Positions 9,220 to 22,119 of a stretch of 41,273 nucleotides of DNA are shown here, piece after piece (the stretch's first letter is position 1; every line of letters begins with the position of its first letter). The position numbers and the translations under genes were made by a program. This DNA comes from Anaerolineae bacterium (GTDB taxonomy: Bacteria > Chloroflexota > Anaerolineae > J102), in the NCBI GenBank assembly GCA_026991225.1, contig JALXCB010000154.1, forward strand, positions 1 through 41,273. The letters are read 5' to 3'. The notes below the pieces were generated by a model. That model ran no database searches, had not been told where the DNA came from, and worked only from the letters and a program-made list of their open reading frames with translations.

Positions 9220-10059
9220 ATGCCACTCCTCATCCTCGTCCTTGCCCAAACCGACATCATCCTGGGCGACAAGGCCGCGAACCTCGCCCGGGCCGAACCC
9301 CTTATCGCCCGTGCGGCCGACGCCGGGGCCCGCCTCATCCTCTTCCCCGAGCTGTGGACCACGGGCTACGACCTGCCCCGGGCCTCCGAACTGGCCGAAC
9401 CCATCCCCGACGGCCCCACCGCCCGGCAGCTCGCGGCCTGGGCGCGGGCGCATGACCTGTGGATCGGCGGCTCCATGCTGGAGCGGGATGAACACGGCCG
9501 GGTTTACAACGCCGCGTGGCTGTTCGGGCCCGAGGGCGAGGCCGTGGGCCCCTATCGCAAGATCCACCGCTTCGGGCCCATGGCCGAGGACCGCTGGCTG
9601 GAGGCAGGGTGTGAGCCGGGACTGTTCGACCTGCCCTGGGGCAAAACGGGCGTGGCCATCTGCTATGACCTGCGCTTTCCCGAGCTCTTCCGCGGCTACG
9701 CCCTGGCCGGGGCCCGCCTCATCCTCCTCCCCAGCGAATGGCCTCATCCCCGCCTGCATCACTGGCGCACCCTGGTCCAGGCCCGGGCCATCGAAAACCA
9801 ATGCTTCGTGGCCGCGGTCAACCGCGTGGGCCAGGATCGGGACAACGCGTTTTGCGGGCACAGCATGGTGGTCGGGCCGTGGGGCGACGTCCTGGCCGAA
9901 GCCGGGGAATCGCCCAAGCTGTTGGTCGTCGAGCTCGATCTGGCCGAAGCCGACGCCGCCCGCCAACGCATCCCCGTCCTGCGCGACCGCCGCCCGGAAT
10001 GCTATCCGAGTTACACAGAGAGTCACAGAGACTCCACAGAGCCCACAGAGAAAACCTGA
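9220..10059 (+). CDS. Carbon-nitrogen hydrolase (nitrilase superfamily)
   Basis: E (LFPELWTTGYDLP), K (GPYRKIHRFGPM), C (GVAICYDLRFPELFR) catalytic motifs. Confidence 0.9.
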   Translation: MPLLILVLAQTDIILGDKAANLARAEPLIARAADAGARLILFPELWTTGYDLPRASELAEPIPDGPTARQLAAWARAHDLWIGGSMLERDEHGRVYNAAWLFGPEGEAVGPYRKIHRFGPMAEDRWLEAGCEPGLFDLPWGKTGVAICYDLRFPELFRGYALAGARLILLPSEWPHPRLHHWRTLVQARAIENQCFVAAVNRVGQDRDNAFCGHSMVVGPWGDVLAEAGESPKLLVVELDLAEADAARQRIPVLRDRRPECYPSYTESHRDSTEPTEKT

Positions 10060-10078
10060 AAACTGCACACTTTGCCCT

Positions 10079-11080
10079 ATGGACGTTCAAGACAAAACCA
10101 TCCTCATCACTGGAGCCACGGGCTTCATCGGCGGGCATCTCGCCCGCAGGCTGCAAACCCAGGAGGACGCGCGGGTGCGGGCTTTAGTGCGCTCGCCGCA
10201 AAAGGCTGCGCCCCTGGCCGACCTGGGCATCGAGATCGTTCCCGGCGACATCACCGACCCGGACGCGGTGCGGGAAGCCACCCGCGGCGCGGACATCGTC
10301 TATCACGCTGCGGCCTGGGCCGATGAGCAGGGAGACAGGGACGCGGTTTGGGCGGTGAACGTGGGCGGGACGCAGCACATGGTGGACGCGGCCGTGGCCG
10401 AAGGCGTGGCCCGCTTCATTCACCTCAGCTCCTGCGCGGTCTACGGCTCCCTGCAGCAAATGGACATCGATGAGACCACGCCCACGCGCATGTCGGGCCG
10501 GGTGTATCACGATTCCAAGGTTGCGGCCGAAGAAGTCGTCTTTGCGGCCTACCGCGACCATGGTCTTCCCGTCGTCGTGGTCCGCCCCTCCCAGGTCTAT
10601 GGTCCTGGCTCCCCCCAATTCACTGTGCGGGTCATCGAGGCGGTGAAGGCGGGCAAAATCATCCTGGTGGATGGCGGCAAGCACTTCTTCAAACCCATCT
10701 ACATCGACAACCTCATCGACGCGCTGGTATTGTGCGCGACCGTGGACGATGCCGTGGGCGAGGCGATGAACATCACTGACGGGTATGTGGTCACCTGGCG
10801 GGAGTTCTTCGAGGCGTACGGGCGCATGGCGGGCGTGACCTCCTTCCCCTCTGCGCCCTACCCCGCGGCTTACGTCTACGCCATCTTCAAAGAAATGATG
10901 AGCAAAATCACGGGCAAGCGATCCAGCATCAACCGGGAAGTAGTCAAAACCTTCCACAGCCACAACAGCTTCAGCAACGCCAAGGCCCGCCGCATTCTGG
11001 GCTGGGAGCCCGCGGTGGATTTCGAGGAGGGGATGCGGCGCACGGAAGCCTGGTTGCGGGAGAATGGGTATCTGGATTGA
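10079..11080 (+). CDS. NAD-dependent epimerase/dehydratase (3-beta-HSD-like extended SDR)
   Basis: ILITGATGFIGGHLARRL, YHAAAWAD, YHDSKVAAE, VVVRPSQVYGPG. Confidence 0.88.
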   Translation: MDVQDKTILITGATGFIGGHLARRLQTQEDARVRALVRSPQKAAPLADLGIEIVPGDITDPDAVREATRGADIVYHAAAWADEQGDRDAVWAVNVGGTQHMVDAAVAEGVARFIHLSSCAVYGSLQQMDIDETTPTRMSGRVYHDSKVAAEEVVFAAYRDHGLPVVVVRPSQVYGPGSPQFTVRVIEAVKAGKIILVDGGKHFFKPIYIDNLIDALVLCATVDDAVGEAMNITDGYVVTWREFFEAYGRMAGVTSFPSAPYPAAYVYAIFKEMMSKITGKRSSINREVVKTFHSHNSFSNAKARRILGWEPAVDFEEGMRRTEAWLRENGYLD

Positions 11081-11242
11081 AAGCAGGCCCGCGCCGATAC
11101 CGATGAAAATGTTTCGCGGCCAGGGTGGCGTGGGAAGACGAAGACGTGACGAGTGAAACGTGATGCGTGAGGACATGACGTTTCACGTTTGACGTTTTAC
11201 GTCTGTTGTAGACTCGCCCAGCCTCGGCCTGGCGATCCTCAA
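11078..11242. repeat. Full-length composite repeat containing a family A hairpin, forward orientation
   Basis: CGCGCCGATACCGATGAAAATGTTTCGCGGCCAGGGTGGCGTGGGAAG...GTGATGCGTGAGGACATGACGTTTCACG...GTCTGTTGTAGACTCGCCCAGCCTCGGCCTGGCGATCCT; module order matches 22120..22316 inverted. Confidence 0.8.
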
Positions 11243-11266
11243 TCCTAATCCTGATCCTACTTCTAT

Positions 11267-11884
11267 TTACCCAAGCAGCCCCTCCACCCGCTCCCGAATC
11301 TGCGCTTGAATCGCCTCCACCGGCTGATCGGCGTCGATGACCAGCCAGCGGTCGGGATTCTGTTTTGCCAGTGCGAGATAGCCCGCCCGCACCCGTTTGT
11401 GGAAGTCGATGGCCTGGGCCTCCATGCGGTTCCACTCCTCGGGCGTGGCCGCCTTGCGCCGCAGGCCCGTTTCCACGTCCAGGTCGAGATAGATGGTGAG
11501 ATCGGGCCAGAGGCCGCCCGTGGCGAATTCGGTGATCTGGAGGAGATCGTCCAGGGGCAGGCCGTGGCCGTAGCCCTGATAGGCCAGGGTGCTGTCCGCG
11601 AAACGGTCGCAGATGACGATCCAGCCCTCTTCCAGGCGGGGACGGATGACCTCGCGCACGATCTGGGCCCGGGCCGCGGAGAAGAGCAGGATTTCGGCTT
11701 CGGGCGTCATCTCCGTATTGTCGGGATTGAGGAGGATGGCCCGGACCTGCTCGCCGATCGCCGTACCTCCAGGTTCACGCGTCAGCAGCGCCCGCTCCGT
11801 GCGCGTCTGCAGCCACGCCATGAGCAATTTGATCTGCGTGGTCTTGCCGCTGCCTTCGATGCCTTCGAATGTGATGAATGTCAC
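11267..11884 (-). CDS. tmk: Thymidylate kinase
   Basis: FEGIEGSGKTTQ P-loop, TREPGGTAIGEQVR, DRFADSTLAYQGYG. Confidence 0.95.
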   Translation of the reverse strand: MTFITFEGIEGSGKTTQIKLLMAWLQTRTERALLTREPGGTAIGEQVRAILLNPDNTEMTPEAEILLFSAARAQIVREVIRPRLEEGWIVICDRFADSTLAYQGYGHGLPLDDLLQITEFATGGLWPDLTIYLDLDVETGLRRKAATPEEWNRMEAQAIDFHKRVRAGYLALAKQNPDRWLVIDADQPVEAIQAQIRERVEGLLG

Positions 11885-12021
11885 GATGCCGGGATGGAGA
11901 GAGTGAGAACGTTACTTCATTCTACACGGGGATGCGGGAAAATGAGAACTGGCGCGCTTGGGCGGGAGGGGTGCGTGGGGCTTTGAAGCCATCGAAAAGT
12001 TGCACGATATGGTGAACCAGT

Positions 12022-12166
12022 GTAACTGCTAAGATAGTTGGTCCCAATCTCCCTTTTTCGCCACGAAAACACGAAGGAAACGAAGACACGAAGTCATTCA
12101 AAAAGGATTTTATCCGTGTTTCTTCGTATCCGTATTGAGTCAAAAGGGCTACGTTAGTAGTTACCC
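12022..12166. mobile_element. MITE-like element (family M) copy 1
   Basis: Termini GTAACTGCTAA / TTAGTAGTTAC; interior near-identical to 24988..25129; no clear TSD. Confidence 0.7.
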
Positions 12167-12242
12167 TCTTTTCATCCTTCCCAACACGGACGCACCCGCT
12201 GTGGCAAAAGATATGCCTTTTTCGGAATATATCCCCTGATTT

Positions 12243-12258
12243 TGTGATCTGGGTCATA
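12243..12258. promoter_or_regulatory. CRP/FNR-like half-palindrome TGTGA-TCTGGG-TCATA upstream of the hydrogenase operon
   Basis: 9 of 10 match to TGTGA-N6-TCACA half-sites by eye. Confidence 0.35.
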
Positions 12259-12432
12259 GCCGCGCGGGAGGTTTCTGATAGAAGATGAATGAGAGGCAGG
12301 AGGGCGGTTGTCAATAGAAGCATCCGCGGCGATTTCATGCCCGAACCGACTCCCTCCACGCCCGAAACGCCCCAAGCAAACGCGCCATCCTCTTTCAGCA
12401 AGAGGTTGGCTGTCCGAAATCAGGAGGCTGTT

Positions 12433-12906
12433 ATGTCGTCTGAAACCACCCTTCAGGCGCTCCAGGAACTGGATTTTACGCGCGATCTGCCGCCGGAGCA
12501 GATGGAGAAACTGGCAGCGCTGGCCTTCGAGGTGCATTTTCCGGAGAATTTCACCATCTTTCGGGAGCTGGAAGCGGGGGAGTTGATTTATTTGATCAAA
12601 AGCGGCCAGGTGGCGCTCTTCGTGCGCGTCCCCGGCAAAGGCCGCACCACCATCCTCACCCTGGGGCCGGGGGAGCTGCTGGGCTGGTCGTCGCTGTTCC
12701 CCTCGGGCCGAAAGACTGCCAGCGCCCGCACCACGACCCCGGTGGAGGCCATCGCCTTCAACGCCGCGCAGCTCCGCGAGGCCATGGAAGAGGACAACGC
12801 CCTCTGCTGCTCCCTGCTCTGGCGGGTGACGCAAATCATCGCCAGCCGCCTCAAAGCCACGCGGTTGCAACTGCTGGACATCTACGCGCCCAGCCAGGAA
12901 CATTGA
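12433..12906 (+). CDS. Cyclic-nucleotide-binding-domain protein, no C-terminal HTH
   Basis: FTIFRELEAGELIYLIKSGQVALFV...LGPGELLGWSSLFPSGRKTASARTTTPVEAIAFNA (cNMP fold); AGGAG upstream of ATG at 12433; ends without a DNA-binding domain. Confidence 0.85.
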   Translation: MSSETTLQALQELDFTRDLPPEQMEKLAALAFEVHFPENFTIFRELEAGELIYLIKSGQVALFVRVPGKGRTTILTLGPGELLGWSSLFPSGRKTASARTTTPVEAIAFNAAQLREAMEEDNALCCSLLWRVTQIIASRLKATRLQLLDIYAPSQEH

Positions 12907-12918
12907 GGAGGAAACATC

Positions 12919-14037
12919 ATGCCAGAACTGACGCCAACCATTGGCGCTTTTGTCAGTATCGAAAAAGGGCGTCTTCAAAACGTGATGGACGCCCTCAAAG
13001 CCGCCGGTTACACCCTGGTGGGCCCGACCCTGGATGAAGGGGCCATCGTCTACGATGAGATCGAAGGCGTCGCTGACCTGCCTCGGGGCTGGACCGACCG
13101 CCAGGAGCCCGCATCCTACCGTCTTCAGCGCCGGGAGGACGACGCCTATTTCGGTTATGTGGTGGGCCCCCACTCATGGAAGAAATTTCTGCTGCCGCCC
13201 AGGCGGACGCTGATGCGCGTGGTGAAGAAGGAGGGCGCTTTCGTGGTGGTGGATGAGGAGGAACCGGCCCCGCGCTACGCCTTCATCGGCGTGCGGGGAT
13301 GCGAGATGCAGGCGATTCATATCCAGGATCGGGTGTTTCTGGGCGGGCCGTATCAGGACCCGGGCTATCGGGCCCGACGGCAGCAGGCCTTCGTGCTGGC
13401 GGTCAATTGCACCGAGCCCGGCGGAACCTGCTTCTGCGCCTCCATGGGAACGGGCCCGGAAGTGGGGCTGGGTTACGACCTCGCCCTCACCGAGCTGGAT
13501 GACATCTTCATCGTGGAGATCGGCTCGGAACTGGGCGCGACGATGATGCGGGAGACCGACTGGCGGCCCGCGGGCGCGTTCGAACTGCAACAAGCCCGGG
13601 ACGCGTTGGCCGAAGCCCGACGCAACATGGGCCGCCAACTGGACACCACCGACCTGCCCAACCTGCTCTACAAGAACCTGGAACACGCCCGCTGGGACCA
13701 GGTGGCGGATCGCTGCCTCTCCTGCGGCAACTGCACCATGGTCTGCCCCACCTGCTTCTGCCAGGACGTGCTGGACGTGAGCGATCTGAAGGGGGAGACC
13801 TTTGAGCGGGTGTGGGTGTGGGATTCCTGCTTCTCCATCGACTACTCCCATGTCCACGGCGGCAATATCCGCCCGCACACCCGGGCCCGCTATCGCCAAT
13901 GGCTCACTCACAAATTCGCATCCTGGATCGATCAATTCGGCGTCATCGGCTGCGTCGGCTGCGGTCGCTGCATCACCTGGTGCCCGGTGGGCATCGACGT
14001 CACCGAAGAGATCGACGCCATTCGAGGGGAGGTTTGA
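12919..14037 (+). CDS. Group 3b-like [NiFe] hydrogenase beta (Fe-S) subunit
   Basis: RCLSCGNCTMVCPTCFC and GCVGCGRCITWCPVGID ferredoxin clusters; operon context. Confidence 0.88.
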   Translation: MPELTPTIGAFVSIEKGRLQNVMDALKAAGYTLVGPTLDEGAIVYDEIEGVADLPRGWTDRQEPASYRLQRREDDAYFGYVVGPHSWKKFLLPPRRTLMRVVKKEGAFVVVDEEEPAPRYAFIGVRGCEMQAIHIQDRVFLGGPYQDPGYRARRQQAFVLAVNCTEPGGTCFCASMGTGPEVGLGYDLALTELDDIFIVEIGSELGATMMRETDWRPAGAFELQQARDALAEARRNMGRQLDTTDLPNLLYKNLEHARWDQVADRCLSCGNCTMVCPTCFCQDVLDVSDLKGETFERVWVWDSCFSIDYSHVHGGNIRPHTRARYRQWLTHKFASWIDQFGVIGCVGCGRCITWCPVGIDVTEEIDAIRGEV

Positions 14038-14039
14038 TC

Positions 14040-14909
14040 ATGCTGAATACGATGACGACCCCGACGGCTCCGGTGCCCCATCCCGGCCCCATGCTCACCT
14101 TTCCCGCCCGCATCCTGGAGATCAAAGAGGAAGCCTACGCCATCGCCACTTATCAGATCGCTTTCGAGAGCGAGGCCGTGCGAAAAACCTATCGCTTCAG
14201 GCCCGGCCAGTTCAACATGCTCTACCTGCCCGGCATTGGCGAAGTTCCCATCTCCATGAGCTCCGACCCGGCGGAGTCCGAGGTCATCGGTCACACCATC
14301 CGCTACGCGGGCAACGTCACCCGCGCCATCAGCCGTTTGCAGACGGGAGACGTCATCGGCGTGCGCGGACCCTATGGCAGCTACTGGCCCATGGAGCGGC
14401 TCATCGGCGACGATCTCTGCATCGTCACCGGCGGCATTGGCCTCGCGCCCCTGCGTCCGGTCATCTACCACGTTCTGCGCCATCGGGAGCAATACGGGCG
14501 GGTTTACCTGCTCTATGGCGCTCGCACCCCCAAGGACATGCTTTACACCGATGAGTATGAGGCGTGGAAGCAGCAGGGGATTCAGATTCTGCTGACCGTC
14601 GACCGGGCCGATCCATCGTGGCGGGGGAATGTGGGCGTCGTGCCCATGCTCTTCTATCAATTGCGATTGGACCCCAAGAAAACGGCGGTGCTCACCTGCG
14701 GGCCGGAAATCATGATCCACTTCGTCATCTACGAAGCCCTGGCCCGCCGCATCTCCAAAGAGCGCATTTACGTGTCCATGGAGCGCAACATGAAATGCGG
14801 CGTGGGCCTGTGCGGCCATTGCCAGTTCGGCCCCGCGTTCGTGTGCAAAGAAGGCCCGGTCTTCGCCTATGCCGCCATCGAACCCTTCTTCGGTGTGGAG
14901 GAATTCTGA
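14040..14909 (+). CDS. Hydrogenase gamma subunit, FAD/NAD(P)-binding with C-terminal [2Fe-2S]
   Basis: [65 protein letters not shown]. Confidence 0.9.
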   Translation: MLNTMTTPTAPVPHPGPMLTFPARILEIKEEAYAIATYQIAFESEAVRKTYRFRPGQFNMLYLPGIGEVPISMSSDPAESEVIGHTIRYAGNVTRAISRLQTGDVIGVRGPYGSYWPMERLIGDDLCIVTGGIGLAPLRPVIYHVLRHREQYGRVYLLYGARTPKDMLYTDEYEAWKQQGIQILLTVDRADPSWRGNVGVVPMLFYQLRLDPKKTAVLTCGPEIMIHFVIYEALARRISKERIYVSMERNMKCGVGLCGHCQFGPAFVCKEGPVFAYAAIEPFFGVEEF

Positions 14910-15724
14910 TGAAAGCGCCCAAACGAAAAATCAAACCCGAAAAACGGACCAAACCCAAGCTGGCGGTGATCAAGTTCACCTCTTGCGATGGCTGCCAGCT
15001 TTCCCTGCTCGACGCCGAAGATGCGTTGCTGGACGTGGCCGACGCCGTGGAGATCGCCTACTTCGTCGAAGCCCGGGATCGCCGCCTGCCCGGCCCCTAC
15101 GACGTCACCCTGGTGGAGGGCTCCATCTCCATGCCCGAACACATCGAGCAGATCCAGGAGATTCGGGAGCAGTCGAAATTCCTCATCGCCATCGGCGCCT
15201 GCGCCACCGCGGGCGGCATCCAGGCCCTGCGCAACTGGCGGAACGTGGATGACTTCGTGCGCATGGTCTACGCCCATCCCGAATACATCGACACGCTGGA
15301 AACATCGACGCCCATCAGCGAGTACGTGCAGGTGGATTTCGAGCTGCGGGGCTGCCCCATCAACAAACACCAGTTGCTCGACGTGGTGACCTCGCTGCTC
15401 ATCGGCAAACAGCCCCGCACGCCCACCTACAGCGTGTGCATGGAGTGCAAACGCCGGGGCACGCCCTGCGTCATGGTCTCGAAGGGCGTTCCCTGCCTGG
15501 GGCCCGTAACCCAGGCGGGGTGCAACGCCATCTGCCCGTCGGTGAATCGGGGCTGCTTCGGCTGCTACGGGCCCATGGAAGCGCCCAACACCGAATCTCT
15601 TGGGCAGCATCTGCTGGATATCGGCGCAGCCCCCGGTGAGGTCGTGCGTTTGTTCCGCAATTTCAGCGGCTATGCGGAGGACTTCCGCCTGGCCAGCGAC
15701 GCTTTTGAGGAGATGATGGCATGA
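14909..15724 (+). CDS. [NiFe] hydrogenase small (delta) subunit, cytoplasmic type without Tat signal
   Basis: [39 protein letters not shown], Cys-rich [30 protein letters not shown]. Confidence 0.92.
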   Translation: MKAPKRKIKPEKRTKPKLAVIKFTSCDGCQLSLLDAEDALLDVADAVEIAYFVEARDRRLPGPYDVTLVEGSISMPEHIEQIQEIREQSKFLIAIGACATAGGIQALRNWRNVDDFVRMVYAHPEYIDTLETSTPISEYVQVDFELRGCPINKHQLLDVVTSLLIGKQPRTPTYSVCMECKRRGTPCVMVSKGVPCLGPVTQAGCNAICPSVNRGCFGCYGPMEAPNTESLGQHLLDIGAAPGEVVRLFRNFSGYAEDFRLASDAFEEMMA

Positions 15725-17016
15725 CTACGCTACGAATCGACGTCCCCTACATGGCCCGGGTCGAGGGCGAGGGCGCGCTGAACATCATCGTCGAAGATGG
15801 CGAGATCAAGCACCTGGAGCTGAACATCTTCGAGCCGCCCCGCTTTTTCGAGGCCTTTCTGCGCGGACGCCATTTCATGGAAGCGCCCGACATCACCGCC
15901 CGCATCTGCGGCATCTGCCCGGTGGCCTATCAGATGAGCTCCTCCCACGCCATCGAGAAAATCCTGGGCGTCCAGATTTCTCCGGAGATCCGGGCGCTGC
16001 GGCGGCTGCTCTATTGCGCCGAATGGATCGAGAGCCACGCCCTCCATATCTACCTGCTCCACGCGCCCGACTTCCTGGGCTACGAAAGCGCCATCTCCAT
16101 GGCCGCGGACCCGGCCCTGCGTCCGGCGGTGGAGATGGGCCTGCGCATGAAAAAGATTGGCAACGATCTGCTGGCCCTCATCGGCGGCCGGGAGATCCAT
16201 CCCCTCTCGCCCACGGTGGGTGGCTTCTACCGCGCACCCACCCGCAAGGAGCTGCTGGCCCTGAAGCCGGAGCTGGAGTGGGGCCTGGAGGCCTCCATCA
16301 AGACCGTGGCCTGGACCGCCACCCTGGACTTCCCCGACTTCGAGCCCGATTACGAGCTGGTCTCCCTGCGCCATCCCGACGAATACCCCATGAACGAGGG
16401 CCGGGTGGTGAGCAACCTGGGGCTGGACATCCCCATGGAGGCGTTCGAGGAGCATTTCATCGACGACCATGTGCCCCATTCCAACGCGGTGCACGTGTAT
16501 CATCGCGACCACGGCAGCTATCTCACCGGCCCCCTGGCCCGGCTCAACCTGAATCTGGACAAACTCACGCCCCTGGCGAAGCAGGCCCTGGAGGAGACGG
16601 GCCACCAATTCCCCAGCCGCAACCCCTTCAAGAGCATCGTCGCCCGGGCCGTGGAGGTCGTGCTGGCCTATGAGGAGGCCCTGCGCATCATCGATGCGTA
16701 CGTGCGGCCCGAGCCCAGCCGCATCGAAGCCGAACCCAGGGCGGGCTGGGGCTGTCACATCACCGAAGCCCCGCGCGGGATGCTCTACCACCGCTACGAA
16801 CTGGACGACCAGGGGCTCATCCTCTCATGCCGCATCGACGCCCCCACCGCCCAGAACCTGAAGCGCATGGAGGACGACCTGTGGGCCTTCGTGCCCCAGG
16901 TGCTGGCACTGCCCCACGACGAGGCCACCCTGCGCTGCGAGCAACTGGTGCGCAACTACGACCCCTGCATCAGTTGCGCCACCCACTTCCTGAAGCTGAA
17001 TGTCGTCGAAAAATGA
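15721..17016 (+). CDS. [NiFe] hydrogenase large (alpha) subunit
   Basis: L1 [15 protein letters not shown]2 DPCISCATH followed by a short C-terminal tail FLKLNVVEK. Confidence 0.95.
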   Translation: MTTLRIDVPYMARVEGEGALNIIVEDGEIKHLELNIFEPPRFFEAFLRGRHFMEAPDITARICGICPVAYQMSSSHAIEKILGVQISPEIRALRRLLYCAEWIESHALHIYLLHAPDFLGYESAISMAADPALRPAVEMGLRMKKIGNDLLALIGGREIHPLSPTVGGFYRAPTRKELLALKPELEWGLEASIKTVAWTATLDFPDFEPDYELVSLRHPDEYPMNEGRVVSNLGLDIPMEAFEEHFIDDHVPHSNAVHVYHRDHGSYLTGPLARLNLNLDKLTPLAKQALEETGHQFPSRNPFKSIVARAVEVVLAYEEALRIIDAYVRPEPSRIEAEPRAGWGCHITEAPRGMLYHRYELDDQGLILSCRIDAPTAQNLKRMEDDLWAFVPQVLALPHDEATLRCEQLVRNYDPCISCATHFLKLNVVEK

Positions 17017-17512
17017 GACGCGGCGCGCCTGGAGCGCCCTCCTCCTCGGCATTGGCAACGAGTGGGCCTCGGATGACGGCGTCGGGCCCGAGGTCGTGCG
17101 CCGGGTGAAAGCCTGGTGGGAAGGGTTGGAGAGGAATGCGACGGGTGAGGTCGGGTTCGTCATCATGGCCCAACCCGACCTCGCTCTGCTCGACCTGCTG
17201 GCGGACTGCGACCGGGTCATCATCGTGGATGCGGTGCGCAGCGGCGCGCCGCCGGGCACGCTGCACCGCCAGGCGTGGGAGGCGGGGATGCTGGGAGACA
17301 GGGGCGTCGAGCGGGCCTCGTCCCACGGGTTCGGCGTGCGGGAGCTGCTGGACATGGCCCGGGCCCTGGGCAAACTGCCCCCGCGGGTGGAGTTGTGGGG
17401 CGTTGAGGCCGCGTCCACCGCGCCCGGACGGGGCCTGACGCCGCGAGTGGCTGAAGCAGTAGAATCAACCGCGCAGGCGCTCGCAGAATATCTTGCAAAC
17501 TTATCCCCCTGA
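17000..17512 (+). CDS. Hydrogenase maturation protease
   Basis: [51 protein letters not shown]; overlaps the large-subunit stop. Confidence 0.9.
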   Translation: MSSKNETRRAWSALLLGIGNEWASDDGVGPEVVRRVKAWWEGLERNATGEVGFVIMAQPDLALLDLLADCDRVIIVDAVRSGAPPGTLHRQAWEAGMLGDRGVERASSHGFGVRELLDMARALGKLPPRVELWGVEAASTAPGRGLTPRVAEAVESTAQALAEYLANLSP

Positions 17513-17534
17513 CAATCGATGCTGTATCGCATCA

Positions 17535-17670
17535 CGTGCGTTTCAATTCGCCGCGGATGACGCTGATGCGACAGATCAGCGCGGATTTTCACTGAAAAAG
17601 GATAGCGTCCTCCTGAATAATCCGCGGAAATCCGTGGCATCCGGGTTATCCGCGGCGAGTTTCAACTCCC
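17535..17670. repeat. Intergenic GCGGATGACGCTGATGCG / TCCGCGGAAATCCGTGG repeat (family B)
   Basis: CGCCGCGGATGACGCTGATGCGACAGATCAGCGCGGATTTTC...ATCCGCGGAAATCCGTGGCATCC; related to 22325, 36232 and 40905. Confidence 0.6.
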
Positions 17671-17786
17671 AATGCGATGATTCCGAGCTTTGACGAAGCC
17701 AAAGTGCATGACAGCCTCTAAGCGGTAGGTCAGACAATTGAAAAGGCCGCTTGTGCACCCACCCCCACCGACATCAAGGTTTCCAA

Positions 17787-19088
17787 TCAATACACGAAAT
17801 CCGCCAGGTTGTAGGGGACGCGCTTGGGGCCCGCGGGCGGCAGAGGCAGGGTTAAACGGGCGAGAATCCGCGTCCGTTGGGCATCCATGAATTCGGGCGT
17901 GGGCAGTTCGACGCCCTCGGCCCGGCCGATGCTGAGATAAGGCGCGCGGGGATCGGGCTCGAAGGGGCTGAAGTAGATGATGTCCTTGCCGTCGAGGGGC
18001 ATGGCGTTGAGCGCGGCCGCGGTGTCCGCCACATGACCTCGGTCGAAACGACGCCCGCCCACCCCCAACAGCACGATGACGCCCACCTGCAGGCCCGCGG
18101 CCTTCATCCGCCCCACCGCATCCACCATCTCCGCCGCGGTGCTGGGCTTGCGTAGCCAGGCCAACAGGGGCTCATGCCCGCTCTCCAGGCCGATATACAC
18201 CCGCCGCAACCCCAACGCCTGCAATTCCCCAAAATCCGCTACGGTCTTCCGCTCCGCACTCAGCCCGTCCACGAACGCAAACACGCCCGTCATGGCCCGC
18301 GGGTCGCGGCGCAGCCACTCGCGCCGCGCCTCGGCCGAGGCGTCCTCGGGCAGGATGGGGAAGGCGCGGGCGACGATGGTCATCAGGGGCAGGAGACGAC
18401 GCTGGGGAATGATCAGCGCGTTGGCGTCGGCCAGGAAGATGCTGCGGCGCATGGACACGCCCGGCCCGAAGAAATCGAGCACATCGCGCACGTGCCCCTC
18501 GAACTCCTCGGGCGATTTGATGCGGAAAGGCCGGTCCCGATAGAGAGCGCAGAAGGTGCAGGTGTTGAACGAACAGCCTTCGGTGGCTTGCAGCACCAAC
18601 GCCTGGTACTGGTCGGGCGGCAGGATGGAGATGGGGCGGTAGATCTGATGAAACCGCCGCACGTCCGCTTCATAATCGAAATCCACCACCCGCTCCAACT
18701 GGTTGGATACGTCCAATGTCCAACGTCCAACGTCCAATGTCTTTGCCGCGTCTTCGCTCTCTAAACCACTGATCACTGAATACTGATCACTGATGACTTT
18801 CTCAATTTCCCCCCGCATCCTTTCCAAAAACGCCCGCACCTCCTCTTCCCCCAGCCACTTCCGCTTTCGTTCGCCTCCCTCCCGCCAGCGGGCCAGCACC
18901 CGGCCATCCAGCCCGCGGCGATAATTCACGCCGTGGTCGAACGCGCCATACAATCGCCCCGCCAGGTCGAAGGTATAGACCTGCAGCTCATCGAAGCTGA
19001 GGGTCAGGGCCTCGTGATTCAGGCGCAGGTGCACCGCCCGGCCATCGGGCAGGGAAAAGCGGTGATGGATGGAAGACGCGTGAGGCAT
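17787..19088 (-). CDS. Radical SAM protein containing a repeat-derived in-frame linker
   Basis: ATEGCSFNTCTFCALYRDRPFR (CxxxxCxxC), GLRRVYIGLESGHEPLL, GLQVGVIVLLGVGG. Confidence 0.88.
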   Translation of the reverse strand: MPHASSIHHRFSLPDGRAVHLRLNHEALTLSFDELQVYTFDLAGRLYGAFDHGVNYRRGLDGRVLARWREGGERKRKWLGEEEVRAFLERMRGEIEKVISDQYSVISGLESEDAAKTLDVGRWTLDVSNQLERVVDFDYEADVRRFHQIYRPISILPPDQYQALVLQATEGCSFNTCTFCALYRDRPFRIKSPEEFEGHVRDVLDFFGPGVSMRRSIFLADANALIIPQRRLLPLMTIVARAFPILPEDASAEARREWLRRDPRAMTGVFAFVDGLSAERKTVADFGELQALGLRRVYIGLESGHEPLLAWLRKPSTAAEMVDAVGRMKAAGLQVGVIVLLGVGGRRFDRGHVADTAAALNAMPLDGKDIIYFSPFEPDPRAPYLSIGRAEGVELPTPEFMDAQRTRILARLTLPLPPAGPKRVPYNLADFVY

Positions 19089-19128
19089 GAGAAATGACGC
19101 AGCAAAGCCCGTTCGAGGACACGAAGTC

Positions 19129-19184
19129 CGTGAAACGTAAAACGTGAAACGTGAGGACGTTACGCATCACGCATCACGTTTCAC
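19129..19184. repeat. Family A hairpin repeat
   Basis: CGTGAAACGTAAAACGTGAAACGTGAGGACGTTACGCATCACGCATCACGTTTCAC. Confidence 0.8.
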
Positions 19185-19251
19185 AGCCCTGGCTTCCCGC
19201 GCCCATGTGGCCGTAAAGGGACAAGTGGCAGGCCAACCTGCGACTTGCCCC

Positions 19252-22055
<2,804 letters not shown>

Positions 22056-22119
22056 GCCCGTAAGTTTACCTGCGATGGGGGCATTTTCGCCAAAAGAACG
22101 CTCTGCTTTGAAAATAGAA

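Noticed and set aside
9176-10078. 5' part of the ORF listed as 9176..11080
   Set aside because: Pro/Ser/Arg-rich translation in the wrong frame over the nitrilase gene; the real epimerase start is 10079.
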